This document shows positions 17,563 through 26,930 of a stretch of 64,000 bases of DNA, one piece after another; the first letter of the stretch is position 1, and the number at the start of each line of letters is the position of its first letter. This stretch comes from Prevotella lacticifex (GTDB lineage Bacteria; Bacteroidota; Bacteroidia; Bacteroidales; Bacteroidaceae). Below the pieces are notes generated by a model. The model worked only from the letters and a program-made list of their open reading frames with translations, was not told where the DNA came from and did not search any database. The position numbers and the translations under genes were made by a program. The stretch is from NCBI RefSeq assembly GCF_019973375.1, contig NZ_BPTV01000001.1, positions 1,178,001-1,242,000 on the forward strand, written 5' to 3'.

Positions 17563-18738
17563 ATGAAGACGTATTTAGTTACTGGAGCCGCCGGATTCAT
17601 TGGCTCGAATTTCATCAAGTATCTGTTGTATAAGAAGTACAAGGATGAGGACATCAAGATTATCGTTCTCGACGCACTCACATACGCCGGAAACCTTGGT
17701 ACCATCAAGGACGATATCGACAACAAGCGCTGCTTCTTCGTCAAGGGAGATATCCGCGACCGTCAGTTGGCTGACAAGCTCTTCGCCGAAAACGACATCG
17801 ACTATGTTGTCAACTTCGCTGCCGAGAGCCATGTCGACCGCTCTATTGAGGACCCGCAGCTCTTCCTCAGCGTCAATATCCTTGGCACTCAGAACCTTCT
17901 TGACGCTGCCCGCCGCGCTTGGGTTACAGGTAAGGATGCCAACGGCTATCCTACATGGAAAGAGGGAAAGCGGTATCATCAGGTGTCGACCGACGAGGTC
18001 TATGGATCGCTCGGTGCCGAAGGCTACTTCACGGAGACAACTCCTGTATGCCCCCACAGCCCGTATTCGGCCAGCAAGACGAGTGCCGACCTCTTCGTTC
18101 AGGCTTACCGCGACACCTATCACATGCCGGTGAGCATCACCCGCTGCTCCAATAACTACGGCCCATACCACTTCCCCGAGAAGCTTATCCCGTTGATTAT
18201 CAACAATATCCTTGAGGGAAAGAAACTCCCAGTCTACGGCGAGGGAACCAATGTCCGCGACTGGCTGTACGTCGAGGACCACTGCAAGGCCATTGACATG
18301 GTTGTCCGCAACGGTCGCGCCGGAGAGGTCTATAACGTCGGAGGCCACAACGAGATGCGTAATATCGACATCGTAAAACTCACCATCAAGACTATCCACG
18401 ACATGATGGAGAAGGACAAGGACCTCCGCAAGGTGCTGAAGAAGCAGGTCCGCGATGCCAATGGCGATATCGACATCTCCTGGATCAACGACGACCTCAT
18501 CACTCATGTTGCCGACCGCCTCGGCCATGACCAGCGCTATGCTATCGATCCTACCAAGATTAAGAACGAGCTCGGATGGTATCCTGAGACCAAATTCGCT
18601 GATGGAATAGTAAAGACCATCAAGTGGAACCTTGAAAACCAGAAGTGGATTGAGGAGGTCACGTCGGGAGACTATCAGAAATATTATGACATAATGTATG
18701 GTAAGGACCGTCACGGACGTGAGATTCCCAACGCATAA
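17563..18738 (+). CDS. rfbB: dTDP-glucose 4,6-dehydratase
   Basis: A 391-residue extended SDR enzyme converting dTDP-glucose to dTDP-4-keto-6-deoxyglucose. The NAD-binding motif is VTGAAGFIGSNFIKYLL (5-21). The catalytic YSASK is at about 171-175 with the STDEVYG motif upstream (about 144-150), and TRCSNNYGPYHFPEKLIP follows. There is a C-terminal insert relative to E. coli RfbB (MMEKDKDLRKVLKKQVRD, about 285-302), common in Bacteroidetes to my knowledge. It feeds the 3-amino-sugar genes at 20.6-23.2 kb and rhamnose reductase rfbD at 51 kb. No rfbA is in this window. Confidence 0.95.
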   Translation: MKTYLVTGAAGFIGSNFIKYLLYKKYKDEDIKIIVLDALTYAGNLGTIKDDIDNKRCFFVKGDIRDRQLADKLFAENDIDYVVNFAAESHVDRSIEDPQLFLSVNILGTQNLLDAARRAWVTGKDANGYPTWKEGKRYHQVSTDEVYGSLGAEGYFTETTPVCPHSPYSASKTSADLFVQAYRDTYHMPVSITRCSNNYGPYHFPEKLIPLIINNILEGKKLPVYGEGTNVRDWLYVEDHCKAIDMVVRNGRAGEVYNVGGHNEMRNIDIVKLTIKTIHDMMEKDKDLRKVLKKQVRDANGDIDISWINDDLITHVADRLGHDQRYAIDPTKIKNELGWYPETKFADGIVKTIKWNLENQKWIEEVTSGDYQKYYDIMYGKDRHGREIPNA

Positions 18739-18760
18739 CGTGAACTGATTTAGCAATACG

Positions 18761-19078
18761 ATGGACGATTTGTCTAAAGAGTTGCAGGATTTCCTTATCA
18801 GTATGGGGAAGGATGAGAAACGGTTTGGCGAGCGCCTCACGGGCTATACTCGCCAAATCATTAATATGCTCTACTCTACTGATGCACAGATTCTTGAGGA
18901 ATATTACGGCCTCTTCGGTCAGGAGCCCCACCGGCTCGACGACCTTGCTCACCGCTACAAGGTGTCGCCGGAGATAATGCAGCAGGGCATAGAAGCCTGT
19001 CTGAGGAAAATTGCTGTATCGCCCGAATGGCAACAGATAAAGCCATTGACGAAGTTGAAAGCTATCCGAATAAAATAA
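18761..19078 (+). CDS. small protein with sigma-region-4-like helix-turn-helix, function unknown
   Basis: A 105-residue protein I do not recognise. The segment AQILEEYYGLFGQEPHRLDD followed by LAHRYKVSPEIMQQGIEACL (about 43-84) has the spacing of sigma-70 region 4: helix, glycine-containing turn, helix-turn-helix with LxxLAxxYxVSPExxxQ, then LRKI. The N-terminal 40 residues are polar and helical. It lies 22 bases after rfbB and 46 before purT, so probably co-transcribed. DNA binding is inferred only from pattern resemblance. Confidence 0.7.
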   Translation: MDDLSKELQDFLISMGKDEKRFGERLTGYTRQIINMLYSTDAQILEEYYGLFGQEPHRLDDLAHRYKVSPEIMQQGIEACLRKIAVSPEWQQIKPLTKLKAIRIK

Positions 19079-19124
19079 TTAACAAACTATTTCCCTCTTT
19101 GGGAAGGTCTTTGATAAGTCAATA

Positions 19125-20306
19125 ATGAAGAAGATATTATTATTGGGTTCAGGTGAACTCGGTAAGGAGTTTACCATTGCAGCCAAACGCGCAGGCCAGT
19201 ACGTCATTGCCTGCGATCACTACGATGATGCGCCGGCAATGCAGGTGGCTGACGAGCGTGAGGTTATCGACATGCTCGACGGTAATGCCCTCGAGCAGGC
19301 CGTGAACAGACATAAACCTGACATCATCATCCCGGAGATAGAGGCTATCCGCACGGAGCGCCTTATCGACTTCGAGAAGCGCGGCATACAGGTCGTTCCA
19401 TCGGCCCGCGCCGTCAACTACACCATGAACCGGCGCGCAATACGTGATTTGGCCGCTAAGGAACTTGGTCTGCGGACAGCTAAATACTTCTATGCCAAGA
19501 CCTTCGACGAGTTTAAGAAGGCTGCCGACGAGATTGGATTCCCTTGCGTGGTGAAGCCCCTGATGAGCTCGAGCGGTCACGGACAGAGCTACGTTCATAA
19601 CGATGATGAGCTGCAGGCTGCCTATAAGGACGCTATGGAGAATGGCCGCGGCGACGTCAAAGAGGTTATCATTGAGGAGTTTATCGACTTCGATTCGGAG
19701 TTCACTCTTCTCACTGTCACTCAGAAGGATGCCCCGACAATCTTCTGTCCGCCTATCGGTCACGTGCAGAAAGGCGGCGACTATCGCGAGAGCTGGATGC
19801 CTTATGCCATCGGTGACGAGCAGTTGAGAACCGCTGAGGATATGGCCGAGAAGGTTACTAAGGCCCTCACGGGATATGGCATCTGGGGTGTTGAGTTCTT
19901 CCTGACCAAGAAGGGTGAGGTTATCTTCTCCGAACTGAGTCCGCGTCCACACGACACCGGAATGGTGACGCTCTCGCACTGCACTAATCTCAGCGAGTTT
20001 GAGCTCCATTTCCGTGCCGTTATGGGACTGCCGATTCCTGCCATCCATCTTGAGCATTACGGTGCTTCGGCTGTCGTCCTGTCGCCCGTCGAGAGCAATG
20101 AGCCGCTCGATTACAACCTCAAGGATGTTTGCTCGGAGGACCATGCCCGGGTTCGCATCTTCGGAAAGCCCGTTGCTCATGTGGGCCGCCGTATGGGTGT
20201 TGTCGTTTGTTACGACGAAATAGGCTCCGACATCAACGCTCTGCGCGATAAGACGAAACGGCTTGCCAAGACGGTCCTTGGCACCGACCCTTACATGAAG
20301 AAGTAA
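19125..20306 (+). CDS. purT: formate-dependent phosphoribosylglycinamide formyltransferase
   Basis: A 393-residue ATP-grasp enzyme. It formylates GAR with formate and ATP in purine synthesis, independent of folate. Landmarks are [20 protein letters not shown] (5-24), [11 protein letters not shown] (about 66-76), the ATP-grasp core [19 protein letters not shown] (about 142-160) and the metal-binding [13 protein letters not shown] (about 269-281). Length fits E. coli PurT. The position between rfbB and the amino-sugar genes seems incidental; expression probably continues from the rfbB transcript as no promoter is visible. Confidence 0.95.
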   Translation: MKKILLLGSGELGKEFTIAAKRAGQYVIACDHYDDAPAMQVADEREVIDMLDGNALEQAVNRHKPDIIIPEIEAIRTERLIDFEKRGIQVVPSARAVNYTMNRRAIRDLAAKELGLRTAKYFYAKTFDEFKKAADEIGFPCVVKPLMSSSGHGQSYVHNDDELQAAYKDAMENGRGDVKEVIIEEFIDFDSEFTLLTVTQKDAPTIFCPPIGHVQKGGDYRESWMPYAIGDEQLRTAEDMAEKVTKALTGYGIWGVEFFLTKKGEVIFSELSPRPHDTGMVTLSHCTNLSEFELHFRAVMGLPIPAIHLEHYGASAVVLSPVESNEPLDYNLKDVCSEDHARVRIFGKPVAHVGRRMGVVVCYDEIGSDINALRDKTKRLAKTVLGTDPYMKK

Positions 20307-20617
20307 TCGCTTCTTCGAGAGGCTCAGATGAGTGCTCCGACGGGGACTAATTTTCATGCTGATGGAGCCGGATTTTCAGGTGAAATTCGTCTCCATTGGC
20401 ATTGTATGTCTCCGTCGTGGGAATCTTCTGTTAGTAGGAATGATGTCCGCAACCCATTGATTTCTCGTCGGTTATGGCTGGAATGTCATAGATGAGACAA
20501 TGTAATCGCATTGCCGACGGACAATCATTTCGTTATTGTGGTGCCGGAAAGCAACATAGGAGTCGTGGCGCATCCGTTGCATTTCGGCGCGAATACTATA
20601 TTAGATAAGTATAAACT
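20307..20617. other. gene-free intergenic stretch
   Basis: No gene, RNA or repeat recognised. A near-consensus TAAACTTTG (20612-20620) abuts the start of the next gene, too close to serve as its -7 element unless the transcript is almost leaderless. Confidence 0.4.
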
Positions 20618-20620
20618 TTG

Positions 20621-21034
20621 ATGCAAGATAATTTAGGACGTATTATCAATCTTCCGAAAATGGTCGACCCCCGTGGCAATCTTACGGTGGCCGAGCAGTT
20701 GAAGGACGTTCCGTTCAGCATGTCGCGGGCTTACTGGGTCTACGATGTGCCGAGTGGAGAATGCCGTGGCGGACATGCCCATAAGCACTGCCGTGAGTTC
20801 ATTGTGGCCGTGAGTGGTAGTTTCACCGTTACCCTTACCAATGGTCAGGCGCAACGGACCTTTATGCTCAACCATCCTTACCAGGGTCTGCTCGTGAACA
20901 CAGACGTGTGGCGTACCCTTGATGATTTCTCCTCGGGAGCCGTTTGTCTTGTCTTGGCCGAGGACCCTTTCGATGAGGATGACTATATCCGTGATTATCA
21001 GGACTATCTTAAATATATTGCATGTTCGAAGTAA
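20621..21034 (+). CDS. dTDP-sugar 3,4-ketoisomerase (FdtA/QdtA-like cupin)
   Basis: A 137-residue single-domain cupin. Family signature: PRGNLTVAEQLKDVPFSMSR (about 16-35), then CRGGHAHKHCREFIVAVSGS (about 47-66), where the two His and the Glu line the active site, then LTNGQAQRTFMLN and GLLVNTDVWRTLDDFS. FdtA makes dTDP-3-keto-6-deoxygalactose and QdtA the gluco isomer; sequence by eye cannot say which. The ATG at 20621 is preferred over a TTG three bases earlier. It overlaps the next gene by 13 bases. Confidence 0.88.
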   Translation: MQDNLGRIINLPKMVDPRGNLTVAEQLKDVPFSMSRAYWVYDVPSGECRGGHAHKHCREFIVAVSGSFTVTLTNGQAQRTFMLNHPYQGLLVNTDVWRTLDDFSSGAVCLVLAEDPFDEDDYIRDYQDYLKYIACSK

Positions 21035-21981
21035 AGCGATACTCCAGTGATATGGCTGAGGAGTGGAACCGGTTTGTGGCAGGTTCGAAGCAGGGCACTT
21101 TTCTCTTCGACCGCAATTATATGGACTATCATCACGACCGTTTTTCCGACTTCTCCCTTGTCGTCCTGCACAAGGGCCACATCTGTGCGGTGCTGCCGGC
21201 CAATGTGAACGGTGATACGCTCTGGTCGCATCAGGGCCTTACCTATGGCGGACTGATAACCGACAAGAAAGCAACGACCGATGATGTATGTGCTATCTTC
21301 CAGACTATCAATGAGTTTCTGCGTTCCTGTTCCATCCGTCATGTTGTCTACAAGGCCATGCCCTGGATTTACCATCGCCTTCCCGCCGAGGAAGATCTGT
21401 ATGCGTTGACGAACGTCTGTGGTGCCAGTCTTATGGTGCGGCATATCTCCTCCACAATCGTTATGGACGATAGGATAAGGTTCATTGAGTCGCGAAAGAG
21501 CGGAATCCGCAAGGCTAAGCGCTTGGGGCTGCAAGTGGCTGAAAGCTCCGACCTCTCCGATTTCTGGACTATCTTGGACAACAACCTTGAGAATAAGTAT
21601 CAGGCCCGACCGGTTCATTCACTCTCTGAACTCGAACTGCTGAAGTCGCGGTTCCCCGACAATATCCGTCTTTTCATGGCTTCCGACAGCGATGGAAAGC
21701 CTGTCGGTGGCACCTTGATTTTTGAAACCCCACAAGTCATACACACACAGTATATTTCTGCATCGCCCGAAGGGAAAGCCTCGGGTGCCCTCGATATGCT
21801 CTTCGATTATCTTATCAATGATTATTACAGCGATAAGATCCGTTACCCGCATGCAAAATATTTCGATTTTGGCAAGAGCTCTGATGGCGACGGTCATCAG
21901 CTCAACAGCAAGTTGATCTTCCAGAAGGAAGGCTTCGGAGGCCGCGGCGTGTGTTACGACTGGTATTCTTGGGACGTCTGA
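21022..21981 (+). CDS. FemAB-like GNAT acyltransferase
   Basis: A 319-residue protein resembling GNAT/FemAB (peptidoglycan-bridge-like) acyltransferases. [20 protein letters not shown] (about 13-32) is the typical opening, [18 protein letters not shown] (about 156-173) precedes the second fold, and [20 protein letters not shown] (about 231-250) is the core strand pair. It ends [20 protein letters not shown]. Placed between the ketoisomerase and aminotransferase, it plausibly acylates the 3-amino sugar, taking the place of FdtC/QdtC; that is inference from position. An amino-acyl-type donor is also possible. Confidence 0.8.
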   Translation: MFEVKRYSSDMAEEWNRFVAGSKQGTFLFDRNYMDYHHDRFSDFSLVVLHKGHICAVLPANVNGDTLWSHQGLTYGGLITDKKATTDDVCAIFQTINEFLRSCSIRHVVYKAMPWIYHRLPAEEDLYALTNVCGASLMVRHISSTIVMDDRIRFIESRKSGIRKAKRLGLQVAESSDLSDFWTILDNNLENKYQARPVHSLSELELLKSRFPDNIRLFMASDSDGKPVGGTLIFETPQVIHTQYISASPEGKASGALDMLFDYLINDYYSDKIRYPHAKYFDFGKSSDGDGHQLNSKLIFQKEGFGGRGVCYDWYSWDV

Positions 21982-22027
21982 CGGCGTCAGGTGGGTTGTT
22001 TTTTCGTTTAAGAACGTAAGGATCACT

Positions 22028-23170
22028 ATGGAATATTTATCTTTAAAGAAGGTTACGGAGCAGCATCAGCAGGAGATTGATGATGCTGTTCTTGGCGTAG
22101 TCAATGGCGGGTGGTACCTGCAAGGGGAGGCCACGAAACGCTTTGAGCATGACTATGCCCAGTACATCGGCACCGACTATTGCATCGGCTGCGGCAACGG
22201 TCTCGATGCTTTGTCGCTGATATTCCGCGCTTATAAGGAACTCGGATGCATGAGCGACGGCGATGAGGTCATTGTTCCGGCCAACACATATATAGCCTCA
22301 ATACTCTCAATCTCGGCCAACGGTCTCAAACCCGTTCTCGTGGAGCCACGTCTTGACACTCTGGAGATTGACGACGCACGCATCGAGGAGTCGATCACCG
22401 ACCGCACCCGCGCCATCCTCATTGTCCATCTTTATGGCCGCTGTGCGTATTCGGAGAAGATTCAGAGTCTGTGCACGAAGTATCACCTGAAGCTGATAGA
22501 GGATAACGCCCAGGCCCATGGCTGTCAGTACACCCTCCAACCCTCACTCTTCGGTGCCCAGCACACAGGATCGTTGGGTCATGCCGCCGCCCACAGCTTT
22601 TATCCCGGCAAGAATCTCGGTGCCCTTGGCGATGCCGGAGCTGTCACCACTGATGATGAGGCACTTGCGTCCACCGTCCGAGCCCTCGGAAACTATGGCT
22701 CCAACAAGAAATATGTCTTCCCGATGAAAGGTGTGAACAGCCGTATTGACGAGATTCAGGCTGCCGTTCTCGATGTGAAGTTGAAGTATCTCGATACCGG
22801 CAACGCCCGCCGCAAGCAGATAGCCGAGCGATATATCGATGAACTCGACAATCCTAAGGTGACAATTCCGGGTGCCGATGGACTCCACAAGGCTCAGGAT
22901 ATTTATGCCTTAGGCGATGATGTGTGGCACATCTTCCCCGTTCTGTGCGACAGCAGGGATGACCTTCAGCAATATCTTCGCCGTAATGGTATCGGCACAA
23001 TGGTTCATTATCCTATTCCTCCCCACAAGCAAGGGGCCTACAGCGAATGGAACAACCGTACATATCCCATCACGGAGTATATCCACGCGAGAGAGTTGTC
23101 GCTGCCTTGCAACCAAACCATGACCGATGAAGAGGTCGGCGAGGTTATCCGTCTTGTCAATTCTTATTGA
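22028..23170 (+). CDS. dTDP-3-keto-sugar aminotransferase (DegT/DnrJ family)
   Basis: A 380-residue PLP-dependent sugar aminotransferase. The PLP lysine is in [18 protein letters not shown] (about 188-205, SFYPGKN). [16 protein letters not shown] (about 57-72) and [20 protein letters not shown] (about 79-98) are family signatures, as is [10 protein letters not shown] (about 157-166). It resembles FdtB/QdtB, which transaminate dTDP-3-keto-6-deoxyhexose to dTDP-Fuc3N or Qui3N. With rfbB, the ketoisomerase and the acyltransferase it completes a short pathway for an N-acylated 3-amino-3,6-dideoxyhexose for surface polysaccharide. Confidence 0.92.
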   Translation: MEYLSLKKVTEQHQQEIDDAVLGVVNGGWYLQGEATKRFEHDYAQYIGTDYCIGCGNGLDALSLIFRAYKELGCMSDGDEVIVPANTYIASILSISANGLKPVLVEPRLDTLEIDDARIEESITDRTRAILIVHLYGRCAYSEKIQSLCTKYHLKLIEDNAQAHGCQYTLQPSLFGAQHTGSLGHAAAHSFYPGKNLGALGDAGAVTTDDEALASTVRALGNYGSNKKYVFPMKGVNSRIDEIQAAVLDVKLKYLDTGNARRKQIAERYIDELDNPKVTIPGADGLHKAQDIYALGDDVWHIFPVLCDSRDDLQQYLRRNGIGTMVHYPIPPHKQGAYSEWNNRTYPITEYIHARELSLPCNQTMTDEEVGEVIRLVNSY

Positions 23171-23508
23171 TAATGCTATATGAGCAGTGCTTTCTCGATG
23201 GCTATTCCACCATCAGAAACCATTGCTCTTTTTTGTTTCCTTTACCCCGATATATCACGAAGGGAAACTTCGGGCCCTTCGTCGTCATACATTATCTTCT
23301 GCTTCCCCCATAGTCTCACTCCTTAAATCCAAGATAATCAGACACAGACCCTTACTGTCCGGAACCGTCATTGATGGTAACTGAGCATGCAATGTCATGT
23401 TTGTCGCGGTTGTATTCCTCCATTCTTAGCACTCTTCCCTTCCTATTGCAGATACTGTAATAGCTTTTCCCCATCATCCATACATCTGTTCCAAATTTGC
23501 GAAATATG
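23171..23508. other. gene-free intergenic stretch
   Basis: Nothing recognisable; no promoter or RNA seen before the palindromic repeat at 23509. Confidence 0.4.
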
Positions 23509-23640
23509 TTTACAGCATTTCAATACCTGTCGTTTTGGCTTGCGAAACGGACTGTTTCATCGTCTGAAACGGTCCGTTTTGCAGTCTGAAACGGTCCGTT
23601 TCGCAACGCAAAAAGGCATAAATTGTAAGTCGTTGATAAT
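23509..23640. repeat. dispersed palindromic intergenic repeat, copy A2
   Basis: Second copy of the family at 7669 and 48344. Left edge TTTACAGCATTTCAATAC, right edge AATTGTAAGTCGTTGA, with internal GAAACGGTCCGTTTTGC and GAAACGGTCCGTTTCGC palindromes. Confidence 0.75.
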
Positions 23641-23697
23641 CAGAAGGTAGTAGGGTCGCTATAAAAATGTGCGTGCTATGAAATACTTTTACACATG

Positions 23698-24246
23698 TTA
23701 TTCCATCACGTAGGCTTGCAAATCCTTCATTCCGGCCATGCCGAGATACTTGTCGCGGCGTCCGATGAAGATTATCTTCCGGTGCAAGAAGTTGGGATGA
23801 CTGACGAGATTGAGGGACTCCCGTTTGTTGCCGCTTGGAAGTTGTATTGCTACAATGTGGCTCTTGTCGGTCTCGTCGATACTGTCGGCAATGAGCAGAG
23901 CCTGCTCATGCGTGAATGGGGGCTTGAACTCAGCATACTTGAACGACTTTGTGCAGTCGCCGACGATGTATCCCTCTACCTTCTTGTATTCGCCCACACC
24001 GCAGTTAATAAACTCCTCGACGCTGAGGAAGTAACTGTCAGGCTCCTGGTTGCCATTGTTTTCGCCGTCATCGTCCGTCGACTTGTTTCCGTTTCCTTCG
24101 TCATTTCCGGGCTTGGTGGTGTTCTCCTTGTCATCGCTATTGCCTGGGTCGAAAGCATCACCTTTCTCACAACCTGCCGGAATCGTTGTGAGAATGACCA
24201 TCATGAGCAATGCCATTAAGCTGCCAAATGTCTTTGTCATATTCAT
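23698..24246 (-). CDS. lipoprotein, DUF6359-like
   Basis: A 182-residue lipoprotein. The signal peptide ends in a lipobox (TTIPAGC, about 18-24), followed by a long low-complexity Asp/Asn/Gly/Glu linker (to about residue 65). A compact beta-rich domain follows: YFLSVEEFINCGVGEYKKVE, GYIVGDC, IADSIDETDKSHIVAIQLP. The V-E-G-Y-I-V-G motif is typical of the DUF6359/OB-like lipoprotein domains of Bacteroidetes. Probably surface or periplasmic; function unknown. Alternative ATG two codons downstream (24240). Confidence 0.78.
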   Translation of the reverse strand: MNMTKTFGSLMALLMMVILTTIPAGCEKGDAFDPGNSDDKENTTKPGNDEGNGNKSTDDDGENNGNQEPDSYFLSVEEFINCGVGEYKKVEGYIVGDCTKSFKYAEFKPPFTHEQALLIADSIDETDKSHIVAIQLPSGNKRESLNLVSHPNFLHRKIIFIGRRDKYLGMAGMKDLQAYVME

Positions 24247-24390
24247 GGAAATGCGTTTATAGATTATTGCGTTTATAGTCTTGGATTGTGACCGGGAGTA
24301 AATTGGATACAAATAACGGCAGGCCGTGATTACCCTACGGTCCCATCAAAACGGCCGACGTGACCATAGGGTAATCATATTTGCCGCATT

Positions 24391-25416
24391 CTATTGTTTC
24401 ATCTTGGCCGCAGCCTCGGTGAAGGCATCCATTATTGCCGTCGGCCTGTGGTTCTGGAACGCTCCTAAAGGATACTGCCCCTCGAGTTCCGGAGCCCAGT
24501 AGAATACGCCGTGGCAGTGACCGCCGCAGTCGTTCATGGCTGCGTTGATGACCGCCGACATGATTTTCTTGCCCTCGTCGGGCTTCTTTACTTCAGCACC
24601 GGTCTCCACAACCATGCACTCGCTGCCGTATTTCTCGTACAGGTGCCGTATGTTAGCGGCGAAGTCGCGGACCGTTCCCTGCCAGTTCTTCTCCAGTTTG
24701 GCATCTACGTCCCAGTAGGGATAGACACTCAGTCCAATCATATCCCAGTGGGCTCCGTACTTTTTCAGTCCGTCGAAGATGAAGTCGTAGCGTTTCTGGT
24801 CGCACCCTCCGTCGAGATGTACAATCACTTTCGCGTCGGGGTAGACGCTCTTCACAGCCTGATAGCCGGTCTCCGTCAGCGTGGCGTAGTTCTCCATGTT
24901 CTCCTCGGCGCGCGCTGTGGGCCACAGAAAGCCGTGAGTAGTCTCGTTGCCCACCTGCACCCACTTGACGTCAATGCAGTTGTCCTTCAGTAGTTTAAGC
25001 ACGTCGTGGGTATGTTCCCACAGCTTCTGTTTCATCTCACCGAAAGCAAGATACTGCCATTGCCCCGGAATTGTCTGCTTGCCGGGGTCCGCCCACCAGT
25101 CGCTGTAGTGGAAATCGACCATCACAGCCATACCGTAGTATCTGGCCCTTTTGGCCATCTCAAGCACGTCCTGAGCTCCCGACCATCCGCCACGTGGATT
25201 CAACCACACACGCAGCCGGACGGCGTTGAGCCCCAGCTCATGCATCAGAGCCGTATTTTCGCGAATCTCTCCCTTGGCGTTATAGAGTTTAGCACCTTGG
25301 GCCTCCAGCTCCGTCGTTCCGCTGATATCGGCTCCGAGCCAGAAGGTATTGCCGTTCTGTCCATAGCTTGCTGCCGTCAGCATCATGGCGGCAACCATCA
25401 TCAGTATCTTTTTCAT
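24391..25416 (-). CDS. secreted GH53 endo-beta-1,4-galactanase
   Basis: A 341-residue enzyme that cleaves beta-1,4-galactan, a pectin side chain. Signal peptide MKKILMMVAAMMLTAASYG (1-19). The GH53 barrel begins FWLGADISGTTELEAQG; the acid/base Glu is in KWVQVGNETTHGFLWP and the nucleophile Glu in CMVVETGAEVKKP. AVRLRVWLNPRGGWSGAQDV and VDFHYSDWWADPGKQTIP are family signatures. The ATG at 25416 was chosen for the signal peptide. The upstream nitroreductase gene ends two bases before it, so they form one transcript; the pectin enzyme at 27.1 kb lies nearby. Confidence 0.95.
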   Translation of the reverse strand: MKKILMMVAAMMLTAASYGQNGNTFWLGADISGTTELEAQGAKLYNAKGEIRENTALMHELGLNAVRLRVWLNPRGGWSGAQDVLEMAKRARYYGMAVMVDFHYSDWWADPGKQTIPGQWQYLAFGEMKQKLWEHTHDVLKLLKDNCIDVKWVQVGNETTHGFLWPTARAEENMENYATLTETGYQAVKSVYPDAKVIVHLDGGCDQKRYDFIFDGLKKYGAHWDMIGLSVYPYWDVDAKLEKNWQGTVRDFAANIRHLYEKYGSECMVVETGAEVKKPDEGKKIMSAVINAAMNDCGGHCHGVFYWAPELEGQYPLGAFQNHRPTAIMDAFTEAAAKMKQ

Positions 25417-25418
25417 AC

Positions 25419-26057
25419 TTATTTCTTTGGATATCCTATTTGGTTGTTGATAATAAAGTCGTAGTTGTCGTCGAGACCGAGCTCCGTTTTCAGCACGTCC
25501 GACTTCATCGTCATCCGCGGAACGGTGCTCAGTCCGAGTGCACTGCAAGCGAGACAGATATTCTCCGACACGTATCCGGCATCGACGACACCCATGCGCG
25601 TCTTTGCTTGAGCCGGCATGCGCTCCGGGAACTTGCTGTTGTCGCTGACTAAGACAAGCGATACCGGTGCTGTGGCAGCAAACTTCTGCGGTCCGGCAAC
25701 ATCTTTGCGCAAGTCCTTGCTGCTGACTTTCGTGAGCGTGTTGTCCTTAGGGTCGTAGCGGTAGGCACCGTCCTTGCGAATCACGAAGACGATGATGTCC
25801 TGTGCGTTGAGGGCCGATGGAGCCGTAATCTTTCCCTCGCTGGGACGGTTTATGCCGCATGCCGACCATAGAACGGTAGACAGCACATCGTCGGGAATAT
25901 CTCTGTCGGCAAACTCCCTTGTGGAGTGGCGGTTCGTCAGTGCCTCCATCAGCGTCGTCTTGCATGCCTTTGATGGTGCCGGCAGCTTGACGCTCTGGGC
26001 CGCGCACGATGTAGTCATCAGTGCAGCGAATGCCAATGTCAAGATTTTTGTTCTCAT
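25419..26057 (-). CDS. exported nitroreductase-family protein
   Basis: A 212-residue protein of the nitroreductase (SagB-like) fold with an N-terminal lipoprotein-type signal (TLAFAALMTTSCAAQ). The FMN-binding pattern starts RHSTREFADRDIPDDVLSTV (about 43-62) and WSACGINRPSEGKITAPSALN (about 65-84) is the typical SagB-like ITAPSA region. MGVVDAGYVSENICLACSAL (about 155-174) and the C-terminal NQIGYPKK fit. FMN oxidoreductase activity is expected; substrate unknown. An envelope location is unusual for a flavoprotein but common for this subgroup in Bacteroidetes. Co-transcribed with GH53. Confidence 0.88.
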   Translation of the reverse strand: MRTKILTLAFAALMTTSCAAQSVKLPAPSKACKTTLMEALTNRHSTREFADRDIPDDVLSTVLWSACGINRPSEGKITAPSALNAQDIIVFVIRKDGAYRYDPKDNTLTKVSSKDLRKDVAGPQKFAATAPVSLVLVSDNSKFPERMPAQAKTRMGVVDAGYVSENICLACSALGLSTVPRMTMKSDVLKTELGLDDNYDFIINNQIGYPKK

Positions 26058-26086
26058 ATTTTTAATTTTTGTTGTTGTTTTTTCTC

Positions 26087-26548
26087 TCAGTCGAGGTGCA
26101 TAATCCTGTCGCGTTCCACCGTGAGCACACCACGAATCTTCCTTATTCTGTCGGCAACAGCCATGATTTCGGAGCCATCCGGAATCCTCACTGCCATGGC
26201 GTTGAAATTATGGTATTCGTAGATTGTCTCGCAGTGCATCTTCCTTAAGGCCCTCCTCAGCCGTTTCTTGGCGGTAGCGTCCTCGTAGAAGATGATAAGA
26301 ACGCTCTTGGAGTAGTCCTCATTTTCTGCCGCTCCGCAGTATCCTTGGCTTCCAACGGACCGAATGATGGTGTCGCAACGGCTTAGGTCATTCATTTCAC
26401 CGCAGCATAATACGGTTCTGTCGTCCCCGTTGTGTTGATGGACGATTGCCGTGTCACGTTCACACCCACCAGCCACTGCCATGTCGCAATAGATAATGTG
26501 GAGCATGATGGCCAAAAATATCTTTACAGCTCTATGTCGCATTGCCAT
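26087..26548 (-). CDS. secreted protein with subtilisin-propeptide/I9-like domain
   Basis: A 153-residue protein with a signal peptide (AVKIFLAIMLHIIYCDMAVA). The C-terminal half, SVLIIFYEDATAKKRLRRAL then YEYHNFNAMAVRIPDGSEI and IRKIRGVLTVERDRIMHLD, follows the pattern of the inhibitor I9 / subtilase propeptide fold: a first strand with I-x-F, the FN-x-x-A-V motif, then V-x-x-V-E-x-D. No peptidase domain is attached. Six cysteines lie in the middle region. It could be a stand-alone inhibitor or chaperone for a secreted subtilase, but the nearest subtilase is 12 kb away; assignment is by pattern only. Confidence 0.65.
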   Translation of the reverse strand: MAMRHRAVKIFLAIMLHIIYCDMAVAGGCERDTAIVHQHNGDDRTVLCCGEMNDLSRCDTIIRSVGSQGYCGAAENEDYSKSVLIIFYEDATAKKRLRRALRKMHCETIYEYHNFNAMAVRIPDGSEIMAVADRIRKIRGVLTVERDRIMHLD

Positions 26549-26819
26549 GTCTTCTGTAGTTGTGTTTCGGCCTTTCAGCCTCGGTGCGGCCTCATCGGGT
26601 CTGTATTCTGAGTCTGTCACCGTCAGATTGCATTCGTTTTTCGTCCGGTGCGTGGGCTGACAGCTTATGTGTGATATTCACAACTGGTCTCTGTCAGCCC
26701 CAAAGTTACATATTTTATTTTGAACGGCAAAGCCTTGCGGTCAATAATTTTTGTTGTTTGCACCCTGAAATTTCTTTCATCGTATGACTCTGCCGAACGC
26801 TGAACTGAGGGATAGAGAC

Positions 26820-26892
26820 AAAAAAGAGGTTGGCGCAGGAAGCTGCCAACCTCGAGGGATGATTTAGAAAAAATCTCTAAATCGACTAAAAA
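26820..26892 (-). ncRNA. candidate small RNA of about 73 bases
   Basis: A full promoter (26899-26930) is followed by two strong hairpins and a T-run on the minus strand. The first hairpin is GATTTAGA/TCTAAATC (26861-26883); the second is GAGGTTGGC/GCCAACCTC (26826-26853), followed directly by six T, an intrinsic terminator. No start codon with a reasonable frame lies between. Nothing else explains a complete transcription unit this short. Role unknown; it lies between the I9-like gene and the pectinase. Confidence 0.55.
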
Positions 26893-26898
26893 ACATCG

Positions 26899-26930
26899 CA
26901 AATATATTGCTTTCAGACGTAATAAACAAA
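26899..26930 (-). promoter_or_regulatory. promoter of the candidate small RNA
   Basis: Minus strand TTTG (26927-26930), 20-base spacer, TATATTTG (26899-26906): perfect consensus. Confidence 0.65.

Noticed and set aside
17575..18840. Long minus-strand open frame across rfbB
   Set aside because: Antisense shadow of rfbB; no recognisable protein features.
19149..20357. Long minus-strand open frame across purT
   Set aside because: Shadow of purT.
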